The notes: generated from the sequence alone by a model not told the origin. A DNA stretch of 64,000 bases from an uncultured Prevotellaceae bacterium (GCA_947302275.1 CAMYUW010000002.1:1-64000); one strand, 5' to 3'. Positions 10,329 to 19,734 are shown, counted from the first letter of the stretch. Translations and numbers: made by a program.

Positions 10329-10336
10329 CAAAAATA
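10329..10336 (-). promoter_or_regulatory. -7 box of uvrD, five bases before the ATG
   Basis: Minus-strand TATTTTTG followed by CATCC and the ATG at 10323. With this box, transcription should start at or within a few bases of the start codon. Confidence 0.55.
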
Positions 10337-10352
10337 CTGCTTTTTTTTGAGG

Positions 10353-10802
10353 TTACAGTTCACTATAGCATGGTATATCTTTCAAGAAACTGTAATTTCC
10401 TGTTTCATAATCGATGCGGCAGCAGTAGTGGTTGATGCCATTGCTCACAATCAGGTAGCGTGCGTGCAACACCATATTGTAGCGCACGATTTGGTCGAAG
10501 ACCTTCTGGGTAATGTTAACGCTCGGTCGCTTATATTCCACGATAACCAGTGGCTGGCCTGTCCGGTTGGCGACGACAGTATCACAGCGCCGAGCTATGC
10601 CGTTCTGGGTCAAGGACATCTCGTTGCCCATTAGCGTAGCAGGGAAGCCCTTCTCGGTGATGAGCCACTCCACGAAGTGCTGACGGACCCATTCCTCGGG
10701 TGTCAGAGCAACCCAGCGGTCGCGCAAGCGGTCCCAGATAGCCCATGAGCCGTCCTCTCGCTGTTTCACCTTGTGGTCATATTCCGGTAAATTCAACTCC
10801 AC
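10353..10802 (-). CDS. Orphan type I restriction HsdR N-terminal-like nuclease domain protein
   Basis: Small cytoplasmic protein, about 149 residues from GTG 10802. It matches the HSDR_N family: an N-terminal R/W-rich part (DRLRDRWVALTPEEWVRQHFVEWLI) and a PD-(D/E)xK-like core with RCDTVVANRTGQPLVIVEYKRP (Asp of RCD, Glu and Lys of EYK) and a trailing FDQIVRYN helix. Such stand-alone copies are common in Bacteroidota and are not accompanied by HsdM/HsdS, nor are they here. Their cellular role is not known. An in-frame GTG at 10847 is less likely, because the best minus-strand promoter box (10828-10835) lies downstream of it. Confidence 0.75.
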   Translation of the reverse strand: MELNLPEYDHKVKQREDGSWAIWDRLRDRWVALTPEEWVRQHFVEWLITEKGFPATLMGNEMSLTQNGIARRCDTVVANRTGQPLVIVEYKRPSVNITQKVFDQIVRYNMVLHARYLIVSNGINHYCCRIDYETGNYSFLKDIPCYSEL

Positions 10803-10827
10803 TATAAATGCCTTGTTTTTCTTTCCA

Positions 10828-10835
10828 CAAAAGTA
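10828..10835 (-). promoter_or_regulatory. -7 box for the HsdR-N-like gene (minus strand)
   Basis: Minus-strand TACTTTTG. A TTG sits 20 bases upstream of it on that strand (near 10856-10858), giving normal -33/-7 spacing. It argues for the GTG start at 10802. The box is interleaved with the plus-strand promoter of the M64 gene. Confidence 0.6.
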
Positions 10836-10847
10836 GAAAAAAAACAC

Positions 10848-10855
10848 TATCTTTG
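10848..10855 (+). promoter_or_regulatory. -7 box for the M64 peptidase-holA operon
   Basis: TATCTTTG on the plus strand, 22 bases before the ATG at 10878. The -33 region is a T-rich stretch without a clean TTTG. It lies only 12 bases from the opposite-strand box, so the two promoters overlap back to back. Confidence 0.55.
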
Positions 10856-10877
10856 CAAGAAAAATAATGACAATACA

Positions 10878-12290
10878 ATGAAGAGGATTCTTTTTGCGCT
10901 CACGATGACCTTAATGGGTATTACCGTGATGGCCCAGCAGTTTAGTGATTTCTTTGAAGACCGCACGTTGCGGCTTGATTATGTGTTTGCCGGCAATCAT
11001 GATGCTCAGCAGATTTATCTGGAGCAAATGTATGTCACTCCACAATGGGCTGGTCGCAAGAGCCGCCTCACCGACGTCCCTCTACAGGGCAACGGCCAAA
11101 TTATGGTTAAGGATCACACCACTGGGCAAGTGCTCTTCGTCCACACTTTTTCGACACTATTTCAGGAGTGGCTGGCGACAGAGGAAGCTACGCAAGTGAG
11201 CAAAGCTTTTGCCACAAGTTACAACGTGCCAATGCCTAAGCATCCGGTTGATGTGACTGTCTCGTTAACTGACTTTCATGGCCAGGTGGTGACCAGCATG
11301 ACCCATACTGTTGACCCTACCGACATCCTTATCCGTCACATTGGCGATAACGGCATTCCTTTCCACTACATCTGGAAAGGAAAGACGTTGCCCACTAATG
11401 AAAAAACGATTGACCAGCCTGGTAAGCGTGATTACACACCCACCGAAGGATCCCTGGATGGAGAGCCAGACATCACCGAGTGCATCGACCTTGCGATTGT
11501 CGCCGAGGGCTACACACGAGCACAGATGGGCAAGTTTTATGGAGACTGCCAGCGTGTGGTCGATGCCCTGTTCGCCCACGAGCCGTTCACATCGTTGAAG
11601 AATCGCTTCAATGTCGTTGCTGTGGCTGCCGAGTCGTTGACCAGCGGTCCCAGTGTGCCTCATTTGGGTCGCTGGAGCGCCACACCTGTGGGCACCCACT
11701 ACGACACCTTCTACAGTGATCGCTACCTGATGACTCAGGACATTCACCGCCTGTACGATGTGCTGTCGGGCGTGCCTTTCGAGCATATCATCGTTTTGGT
11801 CAACAGTGACACTTATGGGGGTGGTGGTATCTACAACCAGTTGACGGTAACTACCAGCGACCATCCCACTTTTCATCAGGTACTGGTGCATGAGTTCGGC
11901 CATGCCTATGCCGGTTTGGGCGATGAATATTTTTATGACGATGCTTACGAGTCGATGTATCCTGCCGACACCGAACCCTGGGAACCCAACTTGACAACAC
12001 TTGTGGACTTCCAGAGCAAATGGGCCGACATGGTACCTAAAAGTACGCCTATACCTACACCTGCTGATCCCAAAGTCCCCAATTATCGTAAGATTACCAA
12101 TGAAAAAGAGCAACGCATGCTTGATGCCGCTACCCAGCGTGTCGGTGTCTTTGAGGGTGGAGGCTACCAGTCCAAGGGCGTCTATCGTCCTGCTCAGGAA
12201 TGCCGCATGAAAGTGAATGAGGTTTCCAGCTTCTGCCCTGTATGCTCTCGTGCCATCCAGCGTATTACCGACTTCTATACTTCCCACTAA
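10878..12290 (+). CDS. Secreted M64 family metallopeptidase (IgA peptidase-like)
   Basis: Exported zinc protease, 470 residues, with signal peptide MKRILFALTMTLMGITVMAQ. An N-terminal M64_N beta domain (about 21-155, starting FSDFFEDRTLRLDYVFAG) is followed by the catalytic domain opened by DLAIVAEGYTRAQMGKFYGD. The metzincin-like zinc site is HEFGHAYAGLGDEY with ligands His338, His342 and probably Asp349, and catalytic Glu339. The family was named for an IgA-cleaving enzyme of Clostridium ramosum, but most Bacteroidota members have unknown substrates, so the IgA link should not be assumed. It lies 13 bases ahead of holA and shares its promoter, an odd pairing of a secreted protease with a replication gene. 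Confidence 0.9.
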   Translation: MKRILFALTMTLMGITVMAQQFSDFFEDRTLRLDYVFAGNHDAQQIYLEQMYVTPQWAGRKSRLTDVPLQGNGQIMVKDHTTGQVLFVHTFSTLFQEWLATEEATQVSKAFATSYNVPMPKHPVDVTVSLTDFHGQVVTSMTHTVDPTDILIRHIGDNGIPFHYIWKGKTLPTNEKTIDQPGKRDYTPTEGSLDGEPDITECIDLAIVAEGYTRAQMGKFYGDCQRVVDALFAHEPFTSLKNRFNVVAVAAESLTSGPSVPHLGRWSATPVGTHYDTFYSDRYLMTQDIHRLYDVLSGVPFEHIIVLVNSDTYGGGGIYNQLTVTTSDHPTFHQVLVHEFGHAYAGLGDEYFYDDAYESMYPADTEPWEPNLTTLVDFQSKWADMVPKSTPIPTPADPKVPNYRKITNEKEQRMLDAATQRVGVFEGGGYQSKGVYRPAQECRMKVNEVSSFCPVCSRAIQRITDFYTSH

Positions 12291-12303
12291 CAATTCAGGA
12301 CCA

Positions 12304-13350
12304 ATGGCAGTAAAAAGAGAAACGGTTACTTTTACAGCTCTTAGCAAGGAAGTCAAGAGCAGTAAATTCAGGAATATCTATGTTCTCCAAGGCGAAGAGC
12401 CTTATTTCATCGACCGCCTGCAACAACTGATTATCGAAACAGCCCTAACCGAGGACCAGTGCGACTTCAACCTGTCGTTGTTTTATGGTAATACTGCAAA
12501 TGTCCGCGAGGTGATAAGTGCTTGCCAGCAGTACCCTGCGTTTTCCCAATATAAGGTTGTGGTTGTGCGTGAAGCCCAATTGATTCCGAAACAGCCCGAT
12601 CACAAGAATGATCTGGACTTGTTCGCTTCCTATGCCGAAAAACCTTTGTCTTCAACTATTCTTGTCATCTGCCATAAGGGCGGAGTTCTCAAGAGCAAAC
12701 CTTTCACTGATGCACTCAAGTCGGCCAATAGTGGGGTAGTCTTCAGTTCGAACAGGGTGCATGAGGGACGAGAACTGGAAACGATGATTGTAAGTTATGC
12801 CAACTCATTAGGCTGCAATATTGACGGCAAGGCGACCAGTATGCTCGCTGACCACATTGGCACAGACATCAGCCGCCAGTTCAGCGAGTTGGATAAATTG
12901 GCAATCCTTAGTGAGGACAATAATATAACACCGTTGCTCATTGAGCGTAATGTGGGAATCAGCAAAGACTTCAATAACTTTGAGTTGGAAGATGCGCTTG
13001 CCAGACGTGATGCTGCCAAGGCGTTTCGCATTGTAGATTACTTTGAGCGTAATCCCAAAAACAATCCGACAGTGCAGGTAATTGCCATGTTGTTTTCGTT
13101 TTTTTCTAGCACATTGATAGCCTCCACGTCGCCTAATAAGTCTCCCGAAGCAGTGATGGCCCTTGTTGGCACGTCAAGCACGTGGCGTGTCCGTAAGTTT
13201 TTGGATGCTACGCGCATGTACAACACCCGTTCGCTGGTCAATATCATCGCTTATCTTCGAGAATGTGACACCCGCAGCAAGGGCATCGGCTCCAGGCAGG
13301 ATCAGTATGCACTGCTCAAGGAACTGATCTATAAAATGCTGCATGCTTGA
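12304..13350 (+). CDS. holA: DNA polymerase III subunit delta
   Basis: Subunit of the clamp loader that opens the beta sliding clamp, cytoplasmic, 348 residues, normal size. The N-terminus FRNIYVLQGEEPYFIDRLQQLI is the family's diverged P-loop-like entry, followed by the FYGN, VVVVREAQL and the LADHIGTDISRQFSELDKLA region that contacts other loader subunits. The C-terminal collar domain has FFSSTLIASTS and ends LLKELIYKML. ATG 12304 is chosen because it is the family's usual distance from the first motif; the upstream in-frame codons overlap the M64 gene. Confidence 0.9.
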   Translation: MAVKRETVTFTALSKEVKSSKFRNIYVLQGEEPYFIDRLQQLIIETALTEDQCDFNLSLFYGNTANVREVISACQQYPAFSQYKVVVVREAQLIPKQPDHKNDLDLFASYAEKPLSSTILVICHKGGVLKSKPFTDALKSANSGVVFSSNRVHEGRELETMIVSYANSLGCNIDGKATSMLADHIGTDISRQFSELDKLAILSEDNNITPLLIERNVGISKDFNNFELEDALARRDAAKAFRIVDYFERNPKNNPTVQVIAMLFSFFSSTLIASTSPNKSPEAVMALVGTSSTWRVRKFLDATRMYNTRSLVNIIAYLRECDTRSKGIGSRQDQYALLKELIYKMLHA

Positions 13351-13397
13351 TTTATAGTTATTAATCATCTCAATATACTTCAAACCATATTATTCAC

Positions 13398-15080
13398 ATG
13401 ATACGAGCCTACTATCTTCTTTTTTGCTTGCTGCTGGTGAGTTTCACCGGGCAGGCTGTGTCTAAGTATGTCGGTGGCGACATATCGCTGCTCACCAAAT
13501 ATGAGGAGCGCGGTGCCATCTATTACAACGAGAATGGAACCAGAATCACCGATATGCTGGATTACTTGAAATCAACTGGTCTGAATGCCATGCGCGTTCG
13601 CCTGTTTGTGGATCCATCCAAGGCCAATGCAGAGGATCAGGGCGAAGGAGTTTGTCAGGATTTGCCTTATGTATTGGCACTCAGCCAGCGAATTAAGGCG
13701 AGCGGATTCAAGCTCTTGCTCGATATCCACTATAGTGACACTTGGACTGATCCTGGCCAGCACTCCACTCCCTCTTCATGGACGGTGGCCAGTGCTCTTG
13801 GTGACAGTGTGTATGCCTACACCAAGCGCGTGCTCAATTCCATGATCGCTTCAGGAGCAACTCCCGACTTTGTCCAAGTGGGTAACGAAGTGACCTATGG
13901 CATGTTATGGCCAACTGGTCATTGTTATCCCAATGGCTCGAATTACGGAAACGGCACCTTCGCCAATTTTGCTAATTATCTCAACCAAGGTATCAGAGCG
14001 TGTCGAGAAGTCTGCCCTGCTGCTAAAATTGTCATTCATACAGAGATGGGCCGTGTGAGCAATGTGATTTCATTTTATACTACGCTCAAGAATTATGTTA
14101 CAGACTATGATATCATAGGCCTCAGTTATTATCCTTATTGGCATGGTGACTTAAGCGTCTTGAACAATTTGCTCACGACCCTTGAGGAATCCTATCCGAC
14201 CAAAAAGATTCAAATTGTCGAGACGGGCTATCCCCATGCCTATTATCCAAGTGGTGCCAGTTATGACCTGCAATCGACGTGGCCTGCTACCGAGGCTGGC
14301 CAAAAGGCATTTACGTCGGAACTTGTGGCTACATTAAATGCCCACAGCAACGTCAATGGCCTTTATTGGTGGTTTCCCGAGGCCAATGAGTATGGTATCA
14401 ATTACGTCAACCATGTCACCACCGATTGGTATAACTGTGGATGGTGGGATAACCAGAATGGCCAACTGATGGATGCCCTGCTTGAGATGCCCAATTTCTT
14501 GAATGGCAGCGGGGAAGATCCCATCGACAGTACAGATATCTACATTGTGGGAGGTGAAGGCTCATGGAGCCTGACTGAACCCATGAGTAAGATGACAAAC
14601 TTGGGCAATGGCATTTATATGGACACGTTGACCATCAATGTGCCCATCTATTTTGTGTTTGCTGATGGAGGACCTGATGACTGGAATGATAACTGGACGA
14701 CTTTTAACGACATTTATCGTTATGGTCCCACAGCGACCACTACTATCGCTACAGGTACAACATATAGTACAGCTAAGCGTTCCAACAATAGTTCTTACTA
14801 CTTCGTCGGTGACGGCAGTGACTACCGATTCACATTCAATGCCGATGAGCTCACATTCTCACTCGAGATTGTGGAGTACCAGCCAGAAGTCATGATAGGT
14901 GATGTGAATGGTGATGGCCGGGTCTCCATCAACGATGTTACCACTCTCATTGATTATTTGTTGGGTGGTGTAAGTTCGATTAATGTTGACAATGCTGATG
15001 CCAATCATGACAATCACATCTCGATAGGTGACGTGACAACTATCATCGACATGCTGTTGGCTTCAGGAGGGTCAATCTAG
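13398..15080 (+). CDS. Secreted GH53 arabinogalactan endo-beta-1,4-galactanase with dockerin
   Basis: Hydrolyses beta-1,4-galactan side chains of pectin outside the cell or at its surface, 560 residues. Signal peptide 1-20, then a GH53 (beta/alpha)8 domain (about 24-370): GGDISLLTKYEERG at the start, MRVRLFVDP, LDIHYSDTWTDPGQ, acid/base Glu164 in QVGNEVTYGMLWP, GLSYYPYWHGDL and nucleophile Glu275 in VETGYPHAYYP. A SusE/F-like beta module (about 380-495: DIYIVGGEGSWSL... MDTLTINVPIYFVFAD) may bind glycan. Two dockerin-like repeats close the protein (GDVNGDGRVSINDVTTLIDYLL and HDNHISIGDVTTIIDMLL). No SusC/D or other galactan genes are adjacent, so this is not a full utilisation locus. Confidence 0.92.
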   Translation: MIRAYYLLFCLLLVSFTGQAVSKYVGGDISLLTKYEERGAIYYNENGTRITDMLDYLKSTGLNAMRVRLFVDPSKANAEDQGEGVCQDLPYVLALSQRIKASGFKLLLDIHYSDTWTDPGQHSTPSSWTVASALGDSVYAYTKRVLNSMIASGATPDFVQVGNEVTYGMLWPTGHCYPNGSNYGNGTFANFANYLNQGIRACREVCPAAKIVIHTEMGRVSNVISFYTTLKNYVTDYDIIGLSYYPYWHGDLSVLNNLLTTLEESYPTKKIQIVETGYPHAYYPSGASYDLQSTWPATEAGQKAFTSELVATLNAHSNVNGLYWWFPEANEYGINYVNHVTTDWYNCGWWDNQNGQLMDALLEMPNFLNGSGEDPIDSTDIYIVGGEGSWSLTEPMSKMTNLGNGIYMDTLTINVPIYFVFADGGPDDWNDNWTTFNDIYRYGPTATTTIATGTTYSTAKRSNNSSYYFVGDGSDYRFTFNADELTFSLEIVEYQPEVMIGDVNGDGRVSINDVTTLIDYLLGGVSSINVDNADANHDNHISIGDVTTIIDMLLASGGSI

Positions 15081-15095
15081 CGAAAGTGCAGAAAG

Positions 15096-15127
15096 TTTGT
15101 TTGTTATAGTTTTAATGATTATCTTTG
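15096..15127 (+). promoter_or_regulatory. Promoter of the tandem subtilase genes
   Basis: TTTG (15096-15099), 20-base spacer, TATCTTTG (15120-15127), a full match to the Bacteroidota consensus. The ATG is at 15156, a leader of about 20-25 bases. Confidence 0.78.
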
Positions 15128-15155
15128 CAGAAGATAATACTATTAATAGAAACTT

Positions 15156-17450
15156 ATGAAGAAAATACTATTGGCAATTTTCTTGATCTTGTCATTGGGT
15201 GTGGGCTATGCCCAGTTTGAAAAGATTGAGAAAGGTGGTAATATATCACAGTTCTTGTTGGAACTTGAAACCCGTAAAAGTCTCCAAAACGCAAATGCTC
15301 CAATTAATGCAATGAGCATGCAGTTCGCGCCTCCGCGTGATGTGGACGGTACCATGATGGTTGATGCCTTCATTGGGATTGACAGCAATGGAACAATCGA
15401 AACACTTCGTTCCGCTGGTGTGAATATCAATTGTGTGTTTGATGGCTTTGTCACGGCACAGATTCCATTGAGTGCTTTGAACAGAGTGCAAAATTTGCCT
15501 GGTGTAAATGATGTTCATATCAGTGAGATCATGGAACAATGCACCGATAGCACCATGAGGGTCACTCGTGCAGGCAACGTGCTGGAAGGCAAGCCTTCAG
15601 GGATTCCTCAGGTTTATGACGGCACTGGTGTGGTCGTTGGTATTATTGACAGCGGTTTTGATTACCAGCACGAGGCATTTAAGCAAGCAGATGACAGTGG
15701 TCAGTCACGTATTGTCCGTGTTTATGACCCGAAGAATACGAGTGGGCACCCTGTATCGCTTAATGGTCAAACGTTGCCTGGTTCTGTCTTTATGGGTGAA
15801 CAGATTGATACACTAACCTATGATATAGAAGGTACTCACGGTACTCACACGGCGAGCATTGCTGCCGGTACACATCAACAAGGTTGGGGTGGAATGGCTC
15901 CAGGTGCTGATATTGTGTTATGTTCCTCCCGTACTTTAAATGCTGGTGCTTCTGAGGTAGAATTGGCTAATTGCTTGAAGTACATCTTCAGTTATGCCGA
16001 CAGTGTGGGCAAGCCATGCGTCGTCAGTATGAGCATGAGTGCGAACAGTGGTCCCCATGATGGACGGGACTATTTTTCAAGAGCCATTGAGTCGATGGTT
16101 GGACCTGGTCGAATATTTGTGATTGCAGCCGGTAATAATGCGCAGTTTGGTTACTATTATGCTGGTAGCTCCATTACTAAAAGTAAACCAGCTAATCTGC
16201 TAATGAATAGTGTTCTCCAAGCGACTGATGATAATTACTATTATAGCAATACCCGCGCCGAAATTTGGGCACGCGACCATACCAGTCGCCCTCAAATGAA
16301 GTTTCATATTTTGGACAAGAGAACGAACCGAATTGTATGGGAGTCAGATTTGGTCTGGACATCGTCAACGTTTGATTCTTCTTCTTTTAGTGAATATTTC
16401 ACGCCTGATCCATCGTTCTCCTCTACTGGTTACATGCAAGGAAAGGTTAGCCTTGATCTGAACTCCGACAAGTTTATGATTTCAGTGACTATCAGTAACT
16501 TGAAGAGTAAGTCCTATTATGTGAATGATAAAGGTATTATCGTCAGCAACTACCGTATCGGAATCAGCGTTCTGCCCCGTAATTGTGATAGCTGTTATGT
16601 GGATAGCTGGACTACGACGGGTTCGAGCTATTTCGGTACGATGACGACACCAGTATATATTGACTCAATTGCCGATGACAGTACGGTGGTTACTGTCATG
16701 CGGGAAAATTTCTATAGGTTACCTAATTCCTTTGCCTCTATCAATAGTTTTGCCGTTAGCGATTCGGTAATTTCGGCAGGAGCCTATGTAGCACGTAATA
16801 CCTTTTTCTCATTGAATCGTGATTCGGTGATTTACAATCTGGGGGCAACAATTGGAAATATCTATGCGCCATCAAGTTATCAGGCTCAAGGATTTGGCCC
16901 CACTGGTCGTGCCCTGCCCACAGTTACTGCCCCTGGTTATTTTGTTGTAGCAGCTGGAAGCCGCAATTCATATTTTGTGACAAAACCATTTCATCCAGAT
17001 CTTGTCTATCGTTCGGAAAACGGCTGCCCTTGGGGCGTAATGAGTGGCACATCAATGGCGGCCCCCACTGTTGCTGGTATTATTGCCCAATGGTTGCAGC
17101 TCAAACCAGACTTGTCTCCGAGCCAAGTTAAAGATGTGATAGCCCACACGGCCATTAAAGACGAGTTTACCAATATTTCGGTTCGTTTTGGTCCCAATGG
17201 CAAGATCGATGCTCTTGCAGGCATTGCTTATCTGATCAATAATAATCCCGACTATGTACTCGGAGATGCTAATGGTGATGGCCAATTCTCAATTGGTGAT
17301 GTCACTGCTGTGGTTGATTATCTCTTGGGCTCAAGACCGATTGTGATGGTTATGCCGGCTGCAGATGTCACTTTTGATGGCAGGATTTCCATCAAGGATG
17401 CGACCACTATGATTGATATGTTATTGGATTTGAATGCCAGTGACCAATAA
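15156..17450 (+). CDS. Secreted subtilisin-like S8 serine protease with dockerin (copy 1)
   Basis: Exported serine protease of 764 residues. Signal peptide 1-19, a propeptide-like N-domain (about 20-135), then the S8 catalytic domain with the full triad: Asp165 in VVGIIDSGFDYQH, His228 in GTHGTHTASIAAGT and Ser633 in GVMSGTSMAAPTVAGIIAQW. The oxyanion Asn region is VIAAGNNA. A large insertion (about 335-545, beta-rich) between the His and Ser blocks is typical of Bacteroidota S8 enzymes. Two dockerin-like repeats form the end (GDANGDGQFSIGDVTAVVDYLLG; DGRISIKDATTMIDMLL). It is followed after a short gap by a paralogue, forming a tandem pair. Confidence 0.93.
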   Translation: MKKILLAIFLILSLGVGYAQFEKIEKGGNISQFLLELETRKSLQNANAPINAMSMQFAPPRDVDGTMMVDAFIGIDSNGTIETLRSAGVNINCVFDGFVTAQIPLSALNRVQNLPGVNDVHISEIMEQCTDSTMRVTRAGNVLEGKPSGIPQVYDGTGVVVGIIDSGFDYQHEAFKQADDSGQSRIVRVYDPKNTSGHPVSLNGQTLPGSVFMGEQIDTLTYDIEGTHGTHTASIAAGTHQQGWGGMAPGADIVLCSSRTLNAGASEVELANCLKYIFSYADSVGKPCVVSMSMSANSGPHDGRDYFSRAIESMVGPGRIFVIAAGNNAQFGYYYAGSSITKSKPANLLMNSVLQATDDNYYYSNTRAEIWARDHTSRPQMKFHILDKRTNRIVWESDLVWTSSTFDSSSFSEYFTPDPSFSSTGYMQGKVSLDLNSDKFMISVTISNLKSKSYYVNDKGIIVSNYRIGISVLPRNCDSCYVDSWTTTGSSYFGTMTTPVYIDSIADDSTVVTVMRENFYRLPNSFASINSFAVSDSVISAGAYVARNTFFSLNRDSVIYNLGATIGNIYAPSSYQAQGFGPTGRALPTVTAPGYFVVAAGSRNSYFVTKPFHPDLVYRSENGCPWGVMSGTSMAAPTVAGIIAQWLQLKPDLSPSQVKDVIAHTAIKDEFTNISVRFGPNGKIDALAGIAYLINNNPDYVLGDANGDGQFSIGDVTAVVDYLLGSRPIVMVMPAADVTFDGRISIKDATTMIDMLLDLNASDQ

Positions 17451-17473
17451 TAGACCAGATTATGTTTCAAATC

Positions 17474-19720
17474 ATGAAAAAAGTCATCATCTTTTTACTC
17501 TTGTTGCTGCCTGTAGCTGCTTTGGGCACTCAGCGTGTTGTGCCCATTTCGGTGCAGCAATTTCTTGACGAGAAGGCTTATACTGACCGTGTCAGATCAA
17601 TGGTTCCCGGAATCACCAGTTTCAACTATTATGTCTCCCCTAGAATCATTGACGGTCAGGAAATGGTTGATGCATTTATTGCAATAGACTGCGACCGCAC
17701 TATGCGAGATTTACATCGCGAGGGGGTTATCATCAACTGCCTGTTTGACGGTTTTGTGACAGCCCAGGTTCCTGTATCACGATTGGTGGATGTGTCACTC
17801 TTGCCGGGAGTGACAGACCTCGAAGTTAGCCGGCGGGTTCAGCTCTGCACTGATTCCACGTTGAGCGTTACCCATGCGGGTCAAGTGATAGATGGCAGGA
17901 ATCATGGTCTTATGCGTAATTATGATGGTAAGGGAGTCATTGTCGGCATTATTGACAAGGGCTTTGATTTCCAGCATCGTGCTTTCAGAAGAGCAGATGA
18001 TTTGAACCGGACGCGCATTGTCAGGGTCTATAACAGTCAAGACAATTCTGGGCACCCTGCCTATTATAACCGCACGGCCAAAATACCTGGCTCGGTGTTT
18101 ATGGGAGATGAAATCTACTCGTTGACGACCGATGCCAATGGAGGAACCCATGGCACCCACACGGCCAGTATCGCAGCAGGTACTCATGTTAACGGCTATG
18201 GTGGAATGGCGCCTGGGGCAGATATTGTCCTTTGTGCTATAAGCCAGATCGATGGCGGCTTGTCGGTTGTTGAGTTAGCTAACAGTGTTCGCTACATTGA
18301 TGCTTATGCTGATAGTGTCAATAAACCCTGTGTGATGAGTTTGAGCATCAGCGTCCCCGGAGGGCAGCACGATGGCCAGGATTATTTTTCTAAAGCCGTC
18401 AAGCAGACAATGGGTCCTGGTCGCATTTTTGTAATCGCTGCAGGCAACACCGCTGGCAAGCCTTATTATGCCTACAAGCAGACGACACCCAGTGATCCAA
18501 TGAATCTTTTGTTCTATAGCAAGACTACAGATGGCGTCGATTCGTCTTACTACTATAGCATGCTCATGTCTGAGGTTTGGATACGCAACACCTGGAAAAA
18601 GCCATTTTTCAAGATTCATATCTTGGATAAGATTCAGAACCGTATCGTATGGGAGTCTGAGGAGTTCTATGATGCCATGCAGATTGACGCTTCTGCAATC
18701 AAGCAATACTACAATTATGACTCTTCGGTGGATACAGAGGCATATATTAAGGTGAACCGCAAGAATTCCTCTGACGGCAAGAAAACAGAACTCAGTGTTT
18801 CTATGCGTAACCTTGTTTGCCAGAGTTACACGACGAGCAATGGCGTGAAAAACAGTCGATATGCCATTGGCATGTCGATATATCCTCAAGCTGATATCTC
18901 TCTTGATGTTGATGCATGGATTGGCAATTCTTATGGTGGATTTGCCGCATACTCCAAGGCGGTAACTGGCATTGACGGTGGTAATGCGCAACCTGGTTTT
19001 TATACTCACGGCAGTGACAAGTGCACCATCGGCACCTATGCCGTTGGAGATTCAGTGATTTCGGCTGGCGCTTTTGCCGCGCGCAATAGTTATTATTCCT
19101 ATTTTCAGAACCGCACGATTACCGACAATACGATTACTGTTGGAGACATCGCTTCATTCTCATCTTACAAGGTCGCTGGCGTTGGCCCCACTGCTGCAGC
19201 GCTACCCACCATCTGCGCCCCTGGAGTAAATGTGGTGGCTGCGGGTAGCCGTTACTCTTATTTTGCCCACAGCAATGTGAATACGGTCATGGTATCGGAT
19301 GACGGCAGTTACTGGGGTGTGATGTCTGGTACTTCGATGTCGGCTCCAACTGTGGCGGGTATTATTGCGCAGTGGTTACAGGCCAATCCTAAGCTGTCTG
19401 TATCCCAGGTCAAGAGCATATTGGCTCAGACGGCTATCCGTGACAGATATACAAATGGTGTGAATAGTTCCCATTTTGGCCCAAACGGCAAGATTGATGC
19501 CATGATGGGCCTGCAATTAGTGCTTAAAGGGTTAGGGTACACCATTGGAGATGTGGATTCAAATGGTAGCGTGACTATAGATGACCTGACCATCCTGATT
19601 GATTATTTATTGGGCTTCGTTCACGACGGATTCAACATCAGGGGTGCAGATATGGATGGTGACGGCGTAATAGGTATCACAGATGTAACCGCGCTAATCG
19701 ACTTTTTGATTTCTCATTAA
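17474..19720 (+). CDS. Secreted subtilisin-like S8 serine protease with dockerin (copy 2)
   Basis: Paralogue of the preceding gene with the same architecture, about 748 residues from ATG 17474; an in-frame ATG at 17462 would add MFQI in front of the signal peptide MKKVIIFLLLLLPVAALG. Triad: Asp161 in IVGIIDKGFDFQH, His226 in GTHGTHTASIAAGT and Ser621 in GVMSGTSMSAPTVAGIIAQW. The inserted domain between His and Ser has diverged more than the catalytic blocks, consistent with different substrates. The C-terminal dockerin-like pair is GDVDSNGSVTIDDLTILIDYLLG and GDGVIGITDVTALIDFLI. No promoter box was found in the short gap, so it is probably co-transcribed with copy 1. Confidence 0.92.
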   Translation: MKKVIIFLLLLLPVAALGTQRVVPISVQQFLDEKAYTDRVRSMVPGITSFNYYVSPRIIDGQEMVDAFIAIDCDRTMRDLHREGVIINCLFDGFVTAQVPVSRLVDVSLLPGVTDLEVSRRVQLCTDSTLSVTHAGQVIDGRNHGLMRNYDGKGVIVGIIDKGFDFQHRAFRRADDLNRTRIVRVYNSQDNSGHPAYYNRTAKIPGSVFMGDEIYSLTTDANGGTHGTHTASIAAGTHVNGYGGMAPGADIVLCAISQIDGGLSVVELANSVRYIDAYADSVNKPCVMSLSISVPGGQHDGQDYFSKAVKQTMGPGRIFVIAAGNTAGKPYYAYKQTTPSDPMNLLFYSKTTDGVDSSYYYSMLMSEVWIRNTWKKPFFKIHILDKIQNRIVWESEEFYDAMQIDASAIKQYYNYDSSVDTEAYIKVNRKNSSDGKKTELSVSMRNLVCQSYTTSNGVKNSRYAIGMSIYPQADISLDVDAWIGNSYGGFAAYSKAVTGIDGGNAQPGFYTHGSDKCTIGTYAVGDSVISAGAFAARNSYYSYFQNRTITDNTITVGDIASFSSYKVAGVGPTAAALPTICAPGVNVVAAGSRYSYFAHSNVNTVMVSDDGSYWGVMSGTSMSAPTVAGIIAQWLQANPKLSVSQVKSILAQTAIRDRYTNGVNSSHFGPNGKIDAMMGLQLVLKGLGYTIGDVDSNGSVTIDDLTILIDYLLGFVHDGFNIRGADMDGDGVIGITDVTALIDFLISH

Positions 19721-19734
19721 TTGCAAATCCATAC

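Noticed and set aside
10353..10802. HsdR-N-like gene as part of a restriction-modification or defence island
   Set aside because: No methylase, specificity subunit, helicase motor or other defence gene nearby; stand-alone copies are common in Bacteroidota.
13398..15080. GH53 gene as part of a galactan polysaccharide utilisation locus
   Set aside because: No SusC/SusD pair, sensor regulator or other galactan-active enzyme is adjacent; neighbours are holA and proteases.
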